A DNA stretch of 64,000 nt, from positions 496,001-560,000 of the forward strand of contig CALSRX010000004.1 of NCBI GenBank assembly GCA_943788865.1, in the 5' to 3' direction. The notes beneath the pieces were generated by a model, which saw only the letters and a program-made list of their open reading frames with translations, was not told the DNA's origin and did no database searches. The position numbers and the translations under genes are program-made. The DNA comes from an uncultured Polaribacter sp. GTDB taxonomy: Bacteria; Bacteroidota; Bacteroidia; Flavobacteriales; Flavobacteriaceae. Of the stretch, positions 25,525-35,375 are shown piece after piece (position 1 is the first letter of the stretch; every line of letters starts with the position of its first letter).

Positions 25525-26238
25525 TTAAATAAAAGTATCAACCTCAAACAAAGTTGTAAAGTGTTTTAAAATTTTCTCTTGTACTTCTTCAATTGGAATT
25601 TTCCTACCCAATTCAGTTTCCATTGAAGCAACAGCTTTTCCTCTAATTCCGCAAGGAATAATATTATCGAAATATCCTAAATTTACATTTACATTCAATG
25701 CAAAACCATGCATAGTAACCCATCGAGAGGAACGAATTCCCATAGCGCAAATTTTACGGGCAAAAGGGGTCCCAACATCTAACCAAACTCCTGTTTCTCC
25801 TTTGCTTCTCTCAGCTTTTAAACCATAATCAGCTAAGGTTAAGATAATCACTTCTTCAAGTAAACGCAAGTATTTATGAATATCTGTAAAAAAATTTTCT
25901 AAATCTAAAATAGGGTAGCCAACAATTTGACCTGGACCATGATAGGTAATGTCTCCACCACGATTTATTTTGTAAAAAGTAGCTCCCTTTTCTTCCAACT
26001 GTTTTTCATTGAGTAATAAATTCGCTAGATCACCACTTTTACCCAAGGTATACACATGAGGGTGTTCTACAAATAGGAAATGATTTTTGGTTTCTTTAGA
26101 TGTATTATTCTTTCTATTGTTAATTTTCACATCAACAATTTCTTGTAATAATTCTGTTTGATAATCCCAAGTTTCCTTGTAATCTTTAACGCCTAGGTTT
26201 TTAAGTTGGATGTTTTTATTCATAATAGTAGAGAACAA
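25525..26238 (-). CDS. lipB: lipoyl(octanoyl) transferase
   Basis: Moves octanoate from acyl carrier protein to lipoyl domains of the 2-oxoacid dehydrogenases, the first step of lipoate synthesis. It carries the family blocks VEHPHVYTLGKSG, RGGDITYHGPGQIVGYPI and ARKICAMGIR...VTMHGFALNVN, including the catalytic lysine and cysteine (K-x-C). At 237 residues the length is standard; an internal Met (MNKNIQ) at residue 7 is an alternative start. It serves enzymes such as the pyruvate dehydrogenase whose E1 beta gene lies at 50.5 kb. Confidence 0.95.
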   Translation of the reverse strand: MFSTIMNKNIQLKNLGVKDYKETWDYQTELLQEIVDVKINNRKNNTSKETKNHFLFVEHPHVYTLGKSGDLANLLLNEKQLEEKGATFYKINRGGDITYHGPGQIVGYPILDLENFFTDIHKYLRLLEEVIILTLADYGLKAERSKGETGVWLDVGTPFARKICAMGIRSSRWVTMHGFALNVNVNLGYFDNIIPCGIRGKAVASMETELGRKIPIEEVQEKILKHFTTLFEVDTFI

Positions 26239-26307
26239 AGATAAATATTTAATTACATTTGTTAGTGATATTTACAATTAACCCTAACTAATTTTAGATA
26301 CATTTTA

Positions 26308-28533
26308 ATGATGAAGAAATACGGTAAGATCTATTTTTTATTTTTGTTTTTTGTTTCCATATCTATGTTCTCACAAAACATCTGGACCAAACAAGATGCA
26401 AAATCTAGGATTATTGGAGAAGAATTAGAGTATAGAGAAACACAACCAACATCTTTTGAGTTGTTTACTATTAATACCAACGAAATAAATAAAAAATTAA
26501 CGTTTTCTAAAAACAAGGAGGGGATTATGGAGTTACCAACTCCAAACGGAATTCAGCGTTTTTTAGTGAAAGAGGCATCCGTTTTTTCAGATGAATTGGC
26601 AGCGAAATACCCACAGATAAAATCGTACGTTGGAGTAGGGTTAGATGATAAAACAGCAAGAGTTCGGTTTAGTAAATCTAAAGTAGGTATTCATGTTATG
26701 ATTACCTCAGGAAAGTATCCAATGTATTTAATCGACCCATATACAAAAGATAAAAAAACATCAATAGCTTATTTTAAAAATAAAAACGAAAAAAATAAAT
26801 TTGAATGTTTGTTTGATGGACAAAATCTAGCAGTTAAAAACAGAAAGATTCAGAAAACTGTAAATGCAAATGACGGAAAATTAAGAACATACAGAATGGC
26901 ATTAATTGGCACTGCAGAATATTCGCAATTCCATTTAACCAACCAAGGCGTAGGAGCTGGAGAAACTAACGAAACAAAAAAGACAGCTGTTTTATCAGCA
27001 ATGAATGTTTCAATGACACGTGTTAATGGGATTTTTGAAAGAGATTTAGGTGTAACAATGAAGCTGGTTTCTAATAATACAGATTTAATTTTTTTAGACG
27101 CAGCAACAGATGGTTTAACAAATAATGATATATCAGCTTTAGTTAATGAGTCTCAGACAAAATGTGATGCAGTAATTGGTAATGCAAATTATGATGTTGG
27201 TCATGTTTTTGCGTGGGTAAATGATGAAAGTGGAAATGGTTTAGCAGGAGGAGGAGTTGTCTGTGTTACAGGAGAAAAAGCACAAGGAGCTACGATGAGA
27301 AAAACACCGTTAGGAGATAGATTTGATATTGATTTAGTAGCACATGAAATTGGTCATCAGTTTGGCGCAAATCATACTCAAAATGGAGATTGTAACCGAT
27401 ATAATGCAACTGCAGTTGAACCTGGAAGTGGATCAACCATTATGGGTTATGCAGGTTTTTGTGGTCCAAACGTTCAAAATATTAGTGATGCTTATTTTCA
27501 TGCTGTTAGTATTTCAGAAATGTGGAACCATGTAATAACAACAGCAACATGTGCAGTAGAAACTAGTACCAATAATACTGCTCCAGTTGCAAATGCAGGA
27601 AACGATTTTACAATTCCAAAATCAACTCCGTTTGTATTAAAAGGATCAGCTACAGATGTTGATTCTGGGAATGTTTTAAAATATAATTGGGAACAATTAG
27701 ACAATCAAATAGCAACAATGCCGCCAGTTTTGACAAATACTACTGGCCCAATGTTTCGGTCTTTACCATCTTCAACATCGCCAAATAGATATATGCCAGC
27801 AATAGAAACCGTATTAGCAGGTAATACTTCATCAACATGGGAAGTTGTTCCTTCTGTCGCAAGAACAATGAATTTTTCTTTAACCGTTAGAGACAATGTG
27901 TTAAATGGAGGTGCAACCGCTAGAGATGATGTTAAAATTACTGTAGATGGAAATTCAGGACCCTTTTTAGTGACTTCACAAACAACAGCAACCACATTGA
28001 ATGTAAATTCAACACAAACAATTACCTGGGATGTAGCGAATACAGCTGCTGCTCCAGTGAATGCAACTAATGTAAATATATTGCTTTCTACGGATGGTGG
28101 AATGACTTTTCCGAATGTGTTAATTTCAAACACACCAAATGATGGAACTGAGGATGTAACACTTTCTAATATTACAACAACACAAGCAAGAATAAAAGTT
28201 GAGGCTGCAAATCATATTTTTTATGCAGTAAATAGCGCTAATTTTTCTATTGATAATGCAGCTTCAGTAGGAGACGAATTATTTACAAACTTTAAGCTCT
28301 TTCCAAACCCATCAAATGGAATGATTACAGTAAGTTTTGATGTAGAATCTTCGAATGATGTAAACATTGAATTGTTTGATATCAGAGGAAGAAAAATTAA
28401 ATCATCAGCATTTAAAGTGTCAGGAAATACATTTAGTAAAGCGTTAAATTATCAATCGGTTGCAAAAGGATTGTATATTGTAAAAATCAAAAATGGTAAC
28501 AATCGTATTTCTAAAAAAATTGTAATTGATTAA
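26308..28533 (+). CDS. reprolysin-like (M12B) metalloprotease with T9SS sorting domain
   Basis: A 741-residue exported protease. The order is signal peptide (to about residue 22), a propeptide-like region, a reprolysin-type catalytic domain with the zinc motif HEIGHQFGANH near residue 347 followed by a Met-turn (GSTIMGYAG), a PKD/Ig-like section, another beta domain, and a C-terminal type A sorting domain of about 75 residues starting FKLFPNPSNG and ending ISKKIVID. The sorting domain directs export by the type IX system of gliding Bacteroidota. It probably degrades extracellular protein. It is a single gene, 65 bases before gldA. Confidence 0.93.
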   Translation: MMKKYGKIYFLFLFFVSISMFSQNIWTKQDAKSRIIGEELEYRETQPTSFELFTINTNEINKKLTFSKNKEGIMELPTPNGIQRFLVKEASVFSDELAAKYPQIKSYVGVGLDDKTARVRFSKSKVGIHVMITSGKYPMYLIDPYTKDKKTSIAYFKNKNEKNKFECLFDGQNLAVKNRKIQKTVNANDGKLRTYRMALIGTAEYSQFHLTNQGVGAGETNETKKTAVLSAMNVSMTRVNGIFERDLGVTMKLVSNNTDLIFLDAATDGLTNNDISALVNESQTKCDAVIGNANYDVGHVFAWVNDESGNGLAGGGVVCVTGEKAQGATMRKTPLGDRFDIDLVAHEIGHQFGANHTQNGDCNRYNATAVEPGSGSTIMGYAGFCGPNVQNISDAYFHAVSISEMWNHVITTATCAVETSTNNTAPVANAGNDFTIPKSTPFVLKGSATDVDSGNVLKYNWEQLDNQIATMPPVLTNTTGPMFRSLPSSTSPNRYMPAIETVLAGNTSSTWEVVPSVARTMNFSLTVRDNVLNGGATARDDVKITVDGNSGPFLVTSQTTATTLNVNSTQTITWDVANTAAAPVNATNVNILLSTDGGMTFPNVLISNTPNDGTEDVTLSNITTTQARIKVEAANHIFYAVNSANFSIDNAASVGDELFTNFKLFPNPSNGMITVSFDVESSNDVNIELFDIRGRKIKSSAFKVSGNTFSKALNYQSVAKGLYIVKIKNGNNRISKKIVID

Positions 28534-28597
28534 TTTTTTATGTGCTACAACTAAAAAGCTAATTGTTCGTTGTCTTAAATAATATGAAGCCTAATTT

Positions 28598-29491
28598 ATG
28601 TCTATAGAAGTTTCTTCGGTAAGCAAATTATATGATTCTCAACCTGCATTAAATAACATAAGTTTTTCTGTAGATAAAGGCTCTATCGTAGGTTTTTTAG
28701 GTCCAAACGGAGCAGGGAAATCTACCATGATGAAAATTTTAACAGGGTATATTAAGCCTTCGGAAGGGAGTGTTTTGGTTAACGGGATAAATGTATTAGA
28801 AAATCCGATTGAAGCACAAAAAAGTATTGGTTATTTACCGGAAAACAATCCTTTATATGCAGAAATGTATGTAAAAGAATACTTGCAATTTCAAGCATCC
28901 ATATATAAAATAGCAAAAGAAAATATTACAGCCATTATTGACAAAGTTGGATTAACGCCAGAAGTTCATAAAAAAATAGGGCAATTATCTAAAGGGTATC
29001 AACAAAGAGTTGGTTTAGCTGCTGCATTATTGCACAATCCAACAGTGTTGATTTTAGACGAGCCAACAACCGGTTTAGACCCAAATCAATTGGTAAGTAT
29101 TAGGGCTTTGATTAAAGAAGTTGGAAAAGACAAAACAGTCTTATTTTCTACACATATTATGCAAGAAGTAGAGGCGGTTTGTGATCGTGTTATCATTGTT
29201 AAAAAAGGAGAAATTGTTGTTGATAAATTGCTAAAAGAGGTTCGTTCAAATCAACATCAAGTTATAGAAGTTACCTTTGATTTTAAACTCGAAGAACAAT
29301 TTATTAAGAAATTACCAAATTTAATTTCATATAAAAACAACTACGATACTACCTGGTTTTTAACCTTTAACTCTAATGAAGATATGCGTCCTGTAGTATT
29401 TGATTTTGCACAAGAAATCGGACTCAAAATTTTGGGATTAAACACGCAAAATCAAAATTTAGAAGCGCTTTTTAGAGAAAGCACAAATTAA
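28598..29491 (+). CDS. gldA: gliding motility ABC transporter ATPase GldA
   Basis: A 297-residue ATP-binding subunit. It has Walker A GPNGAGKST, the Q-loop region (SIGYLPENNPLY), signature LSKGYQQRVG, Walker B VLILDEPT and the H-loop (FSTHIMQE), then a C-terminal domain of 90 residues typical of GldA-type subunits. GldA works with GldF and GldG, which are not next to it here, and is linked to gliding in Flavobacterium. The NosF/CcmA-like relatives are an alternative, but sequence detail and genus context favour GldA. Confidence 0.9.
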   Translation: MSIEVSSVSKLYDSQPALNNISFSVDKGSIVGFLGPNGAGKSTMMKILTGYIKPSEGSVLVNGINVLENPIEAQKSIGYLPENNPLYAEMYVKEYLQFQASIYKIAKENITAIIDKVGLTPEVHKKIGQLSKGYQQRVGLAAALLHNPTVLILDEPTTGLDPNQLVSIRALIKEVGKDKTVLFSTHIMQEVEAVCDRVIIVKKGEIVVDKLLKEVRSNQHQVIEVTFDFKLEEQFIKKLPNLISYKNNYDTTWFLTFNSNEDMRPVVFDFAQEIGLKILGLNTQNQNLEALFRESTN

Positions 29492-29748
29492 TTTTCTTTA
29501 TGATAAACGTCTTTACTGAATAGTGTTTTTCTAAATTCTCCAGGCTTTTTATTGTTTAATAATTCTAGTTTTCCCTTTGCTTTTATCAACTCCTGAAAGT
29601 GCTCTTCACGTGCATCAAATTGAATTTTGTTTTTATATGTTGTAATTATTATAAAGTTAAAAGGAGCTTCTTTTGTTGGTTTTGTTTCTAAGAATTGGTA
29701 AGAATCTATATAGTTTTTCTTAACAGCAGTTTTTCTTAATTTTTTCAA
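29488..29748 (-). CDS. hypothetical protein
   Basis: An 86-residue basic protein with no signal peptide or membrane segment, starting MKKLRKTAVKKNYIDSYQF. It overlaps the end of gldA by four bases on the opposite strand. The composition is coding-like, but I recognise no family. The missing signal and abrupt start may mean that a longer ancestral N-terminus was lost. Confidence 0.5.
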   Translation of the reverse strand: MKKLRKTAVKKNYIDSYQFLETKPTKEAPFNFIIITTYKNKIQFDAREEHFQELIKAKGKLELLNNKKPGEFRKTLFSKDVYHKEN

Positions 29749-29800
29749 TTATTTTTGATTTTCATGTTTGTAATCTTCTGATAAAGAGATTATAAAAACG

Positions 29801-29808
29801 TATATTTG
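29801..29808 (+). promoter_or_regulatory. -7 promoter element for the small membrane protein gene
   Basis: TATATTTG matches the Flavobacteria TAnnTTTG box exactly, 25 bases before the ATG at 29834. I cannot place a convincing -33 TTG. Confidence 0.5.
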
Positions 29809-29833
29809 GGTTTAACCAATAAAAAACGAACAC

Positions 29834-30088
29834 ATGGAAAATTTATCTCAACAACAAAATGCTACTAACATAATGTCTTATAAAGATTGGGCAGTAACCA
29901 TCTTTTTAGCATCATTACCCATAATTGGATTGATTTTAGTACTCATTTGGGCTTTTGATTCTAACACTTCTATCAATAAGAAGAACTGGGCAAAAGGAAT
30001 GTTGTTGTTGTTGGTGATTTACTTTGTCATAGCAATGTTATTCTTATTTATGTTTGGTGGTTTGGCTTTACTTGCTAGTTTAAGTTAA
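29834..30088 (+). CDS. small two-helix membrane protein
   Basis: An 84-residue protein with two strong hydrophobic segments (about 20-42 and 54-78) separated by a short basic loop with a KKNWAKGM motif, preceded by a Gln/Asn-rich N-terminus. This pattern occurs in short uncharacterised membrane proteins of Flavobacteriaceae. A good -7 promoter box precedes it. It converges with the gene at 30136. Confidence 0.7.
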   Translation: MENLSQQQNATNIMSYKDWAVTIFLASLPIIGLILVLIWAFDSNTSINKKNWAKGMLLLLVIYFVIAMLFLFMFGGLALLASLS

Positions 30089-30135
30089 TTCAAAAGCAGT
30101 AACAAGGAAAACCAATACAAACTTAAAAGAAGGAT

Positions 30136-30690
30136 TTATTTTTTCTTAAGTAAAGCTTTTCCTTGTTTGTATTTTGGGTCATAAATAAAAAACTCAGGAA
30201 CTGTTTGAAATACAATTTCTCCATCTTTCTTTTTAGTAAATTTTCCACTATCTAAATCGTATTTTAGATGAATATTTTCGCTAATTACAGAAATTAAAGC
30301 TCCATCTTGTTTAGCGGACAACTCTTCATATATATTTGTGTTTTTAGGAAATTCGCTTTCAAAACTTTTTAATAAATCATCTTCTGCAACAGAAAAAATA
30401 GAGAAAATTCCTTTAGTGTCCCAAAGATGGTATCTAATAAAATGATTATTTACCGTGTACTTATCAAGAGTAATACTATCTATAGGGGTTTTAAGATTAT
30501 TTACATGTAAATAGTTGTTTGCAATTTCAATTTTATAAGGATGCAACTTTCCTTTTTTTCTAAAAATCTGAAATAAAAAACTACCCGCTATTAATAAAAT
30601 AAATATTATTTGAAAAGTATATTCTTTAAGGTCTTCTAAATTGTCAAACCTTGTAAAAAAAAAGACCATTGCAGAAAAAGCAATAACCAT
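30136..30690 (-). CDS. hypothetical membrane-anchored protein, start uncertain
   Basis: The frame is 184 residues from the first ATG, with two N-terminal hydrophobic segments (AFSAMVFFF; IIFILLIAGSFLF) and a soluble C-terminal domain of mixed strands. Coding-like sequence continues upstream of that ATG in frame for about 23 codons (including NGKKPSKGYDVASG) back to a stop with no start codon. An ATG at 30752, two bases after the dnaE stop, lies in another frame and is separated by a run of eight T; one extra T would give a start MIFFYNGKKPSKGY. The true start is therefore probably 30752, with a homopolymer error or phase-variable tract. Function unknown; it is probably co-transcribed with dnaE. 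Confidence 0.7.
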   Translation of the reverse strand: MVIAFSAMVFFFTRFDNLEDLKEYTFQIIFILLIAGSFLFQIFRKKGKLHPYKIEIANNYLHVNNLKTPIDSITLDKYTVNNHFIRYHLWDTKGIFSIFSVAEDDLLKSFESEFPKNTNIYEELSAKQDGALISVISENIHLKYDLDSGKFTKKKDGEIVFQTVPEFFIYDPKYKQGKALLKKK

Positions 30691-30754
30691 GAGGCAACCA
30701 CTTGCAACATCATACCCTTTAGAAGGTTTTTTTCCGTTGTAAAAAAAATCATTA

Positions 30755-33700
30755 TTAGTTCAGTTTAAAGTTAATTTGCTCTTTTTCTAAAGTTGATAAC
30801 AACTCATTTGTAATTTTTATTTTAGGAATTCTACTTGGTAAGTTCAGTTCAATTTTCTCTTTTTCATCCCAAATTGTAAAATATAGATTTTGTTTACCAG
30901 GGTTTGTCTCCAGTAATTGCTGTAAATTAGTTATATGGTCTTCTGTTACTTCTTGAACAGGAATTTGAATGGTGATTTTCTTACACAACTCATCCATCGT
31001 ATCATGCAATAATTTAAAATCGGTAAACTGCAATCTAGGTTCACCAGCTACTCCCGTATTTTTATTTATCCAGCCTGCTTTAATAACTGTTTTTATAAAT
31101 AAGAAAGAATTTGGCACTAAGAAATGTCTGAACTTTAAATATTCTTCCCCAAAAATTCGAAACTCATTATTGTTGTAATAATCTTCAATAAAAAAGGTTG
31201 CCCACCCTTTTCCTGCTTTAGAAATTCTGTGTTGTACGTCGGTAATAATACCAGCAAAAGATAAATTCATGCCAACATATTTAGAAAGATCTTCTTTAAA
31301 ATGAGATAAATTGGCATTGCAAAAAGACAATTCATTTTTAAAATCATCTAAAGGATGTGCAGAAATATAAATACCTACTACTTCTTTCTCTTTTCCTAAT
31401 GTTTCCATAGTTCCCCAAGTTTCACATTCAGGAATTATTGGTTCTGGTAATTGAATATCAGATGCATCTCCGAACAAAGAAACTTGAGAAGAATTTTCAC
31501 CATCTTGAAACTTGTTACCGTAACGCAACGCTTTTTCAATAAAGGTTTGTCCTTTTTCATCTAAAGCAAAATATTGTGCTCTATGGGTATCTTTAAAAGA
31601 ATCAAATCCACCAGCTAAAATCAATCCATCAAAAGCTTTTTTGTTAGCAACACGAAGATCTACTCGTTTTGCAACATCAAAAATGGAAACAAAATTTCCG
31701 TTCTTTTTTCGCTCATCAATAATTGCTTTTACGGCCGAACTTCCAACTCCTTTAATTGCCGCCATACCAAAACGAATGTTTCCATCTTTATTAACAGAAA
31801 ACTTTGCATATGATTCGTTTATATCTGGACCTAAAACGGTAATTCCAGAACGCTTGCATTCTTCCATAAAGAACGACACAGATTTGATGTCATTCATGTT
31901 ATTAGACAACACAGAAGCCATATATTCAGCTGGGTAATGAGCTTTTAAATAGGCAGTTTGATAGGCTATCCAAGCATAACAAGTAGAGTGGGATTTATTG
32001 AAAGCATAACTTGCAAACGCTTCCCAGTCTTTCCATATCTTTTCTAATTTCTCTGGGTCATGACCTTTTTTGCTTGCTTGCTCTATAAATTGAGGTTTCA
32101 TTTTAGCAAGTACAGCTGCCTGTTTTTTACCCATTGCTTTACGCAAGACATCGGCTTCACCTTTGGTAAAATCTGCTAACTTTTGCGATAGCAACATTAC
32201 CTGCTCTTGATACACTGTGATTCCGTAGGTTTCTGCCAAATATTCTTCCATGGCAGGCAAATCGTACTCAATATCTTCTGTTCCGTGTTTTCTATTGATA
32301 AAAGACGGAATATACTCCATTGGTCCAGGTCTGTACAATGCATTCATTGCAATCAAATCCGCAAAAACAGTTGGTTTTAACGCACGCATGTGTTTTTGCA
32401 TTCCTGGTGATTCGTACTGAAAAATCCCGACAGTTTCGCCTCGTTGAAACAATTCGTAAGTTTTTTCATCATCTAACGGAAAACTTTCAGGATCTAATTC
32501 AATTCCGTGTTTTGCTTTTACAATTTTTACAGTATGCTTTATGAGGGTTAATGTTTTTAATCCTAAGAAATCCATTTTTAACAAGCCAGCACTCTCTACA
32601 ACCGAGTTGTCGAATTGCGTTACATACATGTCGGAATCTTTGGCGACTGTAACCGGAACGTAATTGGTAATGTCTGAAGGTGTAATAATTACACCACAAG
32701 CATGAATTCCTGTATTTCGAACAGAACCTTCTAAAACTCTTGCTTTATTGATGGTTTCTGCACTTAAATCAGATCCTTCCGATAATTTTTTAAGTTCATT
32801 TACCAATTCTATTTCTTCTGAACGCAGTTTTTCTTTGAGCTCTTTTTCGTCAAGAGAAAAGATTTTACTCAACTTCATACCGGGAATTAACTTCGCAATT
32901 CTATCGGCTTCAAAAAGAGGTAAATCCAATACTCTGGCGGTATCTCTAATAGAAGATTTTGCAGCCATGGTGCCGTAAGTAATAATCTGTGCAACCTGGT
33001 TAGAACCGTATTTTTTGATTACATAGTCTATTACTTTTCCACGCCCTTCATCATCAAAATCAATATCAATATCGGGCATTGAAACACGTTCTGGGTTTAA
33101 GAAACGCTCAAAAAGTAAATCGTATTTAATAGGGTCTAAATTGGTTATCCACAAGCAATATGCTACTACAGACCCTGCCGCAGAACCTCTTCCAGGTCCA
33201 ACAGCAACACCCATATTTCTGGCTTCTCTAATAAAATCTTCAACAATTAAAAAATATCCTGGATACCCTGTTTTTTCAATAACTTCTATTTCAAAATCTA
33301 GGCGTTCTCCAATAGATTCTGTAATTTCTCCATATCTTTTTTTAGCTCCTTGATAGGTTAAATGACGTAAGTAATTGTTTTCACCACGTTTGCCACCATC
33401 AACTAAATCTTCTGGATCTAGAAACTCTTTAGGAATAACGAAGGCTGGTAATAATACTTCTCTTGCTAATGTGTAGGGTTCTACTTTGTCTACAACTTCC
33501 TGAATGTTAGAAATAGCCTCTGGTAAATCAGAAAACAACTGTTTCATCTCATCGGTAGATTTGAAAAAATATTCATCGTTAGGTAGCCCATACCGATATC
33601 CTCTTCCACGACCTTTTGGAGTTGCTTGTTTTTCTCCATCTTTTACACACAATAAAATATCATGTGCATTGGCATCTCCTTTTTCTAAATAAAAAGTATT

Positions 33701-35134
33701 GTTTGTTGCAACCGTTTTTATGTTGTGTTTTTTAGAGAATTTTAATAAAGTTTCATTGACTATTTTTTCATCTTCCTGCCCATGTCGCATCAATTCAATA
33801 TAGAAATCTTCTTGAAAAACAGATTTCCACCAAAGCAAAGCTTCTTCAGCTTGTTTTTCTCCAATATTTAAAATTTTACTAGGAACTTCACCATATAAAT
33901 TTCCAGTAAGTACAATAATGTCTTCTTTATATTTTTCTACTATAGCTTTATCAATTCGAGGAACATAATAAAAACCATCTACAAAGGCAATGGAAGACAT
34001 TTTCGCTAAATTATGATACCCTTTTTTGTTTTTTGCTAATAAAACAACCTGATAGCCATTGTCTTTTTTTGTTTTATCCGAATGATTTTCACAGATGTTA
34101 AATTCGCACCCAACAATAGGTTTTAAAATGGTTTCTGTTGGTAATGCTCCCTGCTCTTTTAGCTCGTTGTTTTTAGCTTCTGCAGCTTTATTGTGATTTA
34201 AAACAGCGCTCACAAAATGAAACGCCGCCATCATATTTCCTGTATCTGTTAATGCAATTGCAGACATGTTATCCTCTGCAGCCGTTTTTACAATTGTGCC
34301 AATTTGCATGGTAGATTGCAATACTGAAAATTGAGTATGATTGTGTAAATGAGCAAACTGAACGCCTTCTAAAGAAGCAATATTTTTATTAGAAACAGCT
34401 GTTGTTTCTGCTTCTTGTTTAGCCTCAACACGTTTTCTTATTTTTTTACTTTCTTTTTTTAAGTTGATATGTTTTAAACCAATTACTTGAATAGGTTTAG
34501 GATTAGCTTCTGAGAAATTTTGAAAATAAGTTTCTTCAACATCTAACTCTTCTTTGGTAAACTCTCGCAAGCGAATCAACTCTAAAAAACAACGTGTGGT
34601 TGCTTCAACATCGGCAGTTGCATTGTGTGCTTCTGCAAAATCTACCCCGAATAAATGTTTGTGTAATTCGGTTAAGGTTGGCAGTTTAAACTTGCCGTAT
34701 CTTCCTCCAGGAAGTTGACACATCAAAGCTGTTTTTTCGGTACAGGTATCTAATAGGGGCATTTTTGTTAACTTGTTTTCAATACCTAAACGATGAAACT
34801 CACAACCCATTATATTGATATCAAAACCAACATTCTGACCAACAATAAACTTGGTTTTTTGCAACGCATTGTTAAATAACTCTAACCCTTCTTCTAAAGA
34901 TATTCCTTGTTCTTGAGCAAGTTCTGTGGAAATTCCGTGAATCCGCTCTGCATCGTATGGAATATTAAATCCGTTAGGTTGAATTAAAAAATCATTATTT
35001 TCTAGTAAATTTCCGAACGCATCATGTAGCTGCCAGGCAATCTGAATACATCTCGGCCAATTATCGGTATCGGTAATTGGTGCATTCCAGCTTTTAGGCA
35101 AGCCCGTTGTTTCGGTATCAAAAATTAAGTACAT
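30755..35134 (-). CDS. dnaE: DNA polymerase III alpha subunit with fused exonuclease
   Basis: The replicative polymerase, 1459 residues. Residues 1 to about 190 are a DnaQ-like 3'-5' exonuclease (FDTETTGLP, VGQNVGFDIN, HNATADVEAT) carrying its acidic metal ligands, an N-terminal fusion seen in Flavobacteriia. The PHP domain starts near 260 (FAHLHNHTQFSVL). The polymerase core has PGRGSAAGS and PDIDIDFDDEGR, the catalytic aspartates, with HhH, OB-fold and C-terminal tail beyond residue 1050. The fusion replaces a separate proofreading subunit. It is divergent from rpsP, separated by about 240 bases. Confidence 0.97.
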   Translation of the reverse strand: MYLIFDTETTGLPKSWNAPITDTDNWPRCIQIAWQLHDAFGNLLENNDFLIQPNGFNIPYDAERIHGISTELAQEQGISLEEGLELFNNALQKTKFIVGQNVGFDINIMGCEFHRLGIENKLTKMPLLDTCTEKTALMCQLPGGRYGKFKLPTLTELHKHLFGVDFAEAHNATADVEATTRCFLELIRLREFTKEELDVEETYFQNFSEANPKPIQVIGLKHINLKKESKKIRKRVEAKQEAETTAVSNKNIASLEGVQFAHLHNHTQFSVLQSTMQIGTIVKTAAEDNMSAIALTDTGNMMAAFHFVSAVLNHNKAAEAKNNELKEQGALPTETILKPIVGCEFNICENHSDKTKKDNGYQVVLLAKNKKGYHNLAKMSSIAFVDGFYYVPRIDKAIVEKYKEDIIVLTGNLYGEVPSKILNIGEKQAEEALLWWKSVFQEDFYIELMRHGQEDEKIVNETLLKFSKKHNIKTVATNNTFYLEKGDANAHDILLCVKDGEKQATPKGRGRGYRYGLPNDEYFFKSTDEMKQLFSDLPEAISNIQEVVDKVEPYTLAREVLLPAFVIPKEFLDPEDLVDGGKRGENNYLRHLTYQGAKKRYGEITESIGERLDFEIEVIEKTGYPGYFLIVEDFIREARNMGVAVGPGRGSAAGSVVAYCLWITNLDPIKYDLLFERFLNPERVSMPDIDIDFDDEGRGKVIDYVIKKYGSNQVAQIITYGTMAAKSSIRDTARVLDLPLFEADRIAKLIPGMKLSKIFSLDEKELKEKLRSEEIELVNELKKLSEGSDLSAETINKARVLEGSVRNTGIHACGVIITPSDITNYVPVTVAKDSDMYVTQFDNSVVESAGLLKMDFLGLKTLTLIKHTVKIVKAKHGIELDPESFPLDDEKTYELFQRGETVGIFQYESPGMQKHMRALKPTVFADLIAMNALYRPGPMEYIPSFINRKHGTEDIEYDLPAMEEYLAETYGITVYQEQVMLLSQKLADFTKGEADVLRKAMGKKQAAVLAKMKPQFIEQASKKGHDPEKLEKIWKDWEAFASYAFNKSHSTCYAWIAYQTAYLKAHYPAEYMASVLSNNMNDIKSVSFFMEECKRSGITVLGPDINESYAKFSVNKDGNIRFGMAAIKGVGSSAVKAIIDERKKNGNFVSIFDVAKRVDLRVANKKAFDGLILAGGFDSFKDTHRAQYFALDEKGQTFIEKALRYGNKFQDGENSSQVSLFGDASDIQLPEPIIPECETWGTMETLGKEKEVVGIYISAHPLDDFKNELSFCNANLSHFKEDLSKYVGMNLSFAGIITDVQHRISKAGKGWATFFIEDYYNNNEFRIFGEEYLKFRHFLVPNSFLFIKTVIKAGWINKNTGVAGEPRLQFTDFKLLHDTMDELCKKITIQIPVQEVTEDHITNLQQLLETNPGKQNLYFTIWDEKEKIELNLPSRIPKIKITNELLSTLEKEQINFKLN

Positions 35135-35277
35135 AGGTGTGATTTCTACTTTAGTTAGGGAGTTTAAAAATATAAAAAACTCCTCAATTTTATAGAAAGA
35201 GTTTATCTTGTTTTATCAACAATTTATAGAGGAGGTCATTTGATTTTAATTCCTTGATTTTTAATTGTTTTTGTAAT

Positions 35278-35306
35278 TTGGTTTGAAAAAGATTTTTGTA
35301 TATTTG
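35278..35306 (+). promoter_or_regulatory. rpsP-rimM promoter
   Basis: TTG at 35278-35280, an 18-base spacer, and TATATTTG at 35299-35306 match the -33/-7 pattern of Bacteroidota sigma factors. The leader to the rpsP ATG is about 60 bases. Confidence 0.65.
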
Positions 35307-35375
35307 CAGCCGCTTATTACGAGATAATAAGAATATTAATAATCAAGGTCGAGAACCTTAAAAAATTAACAAAGT

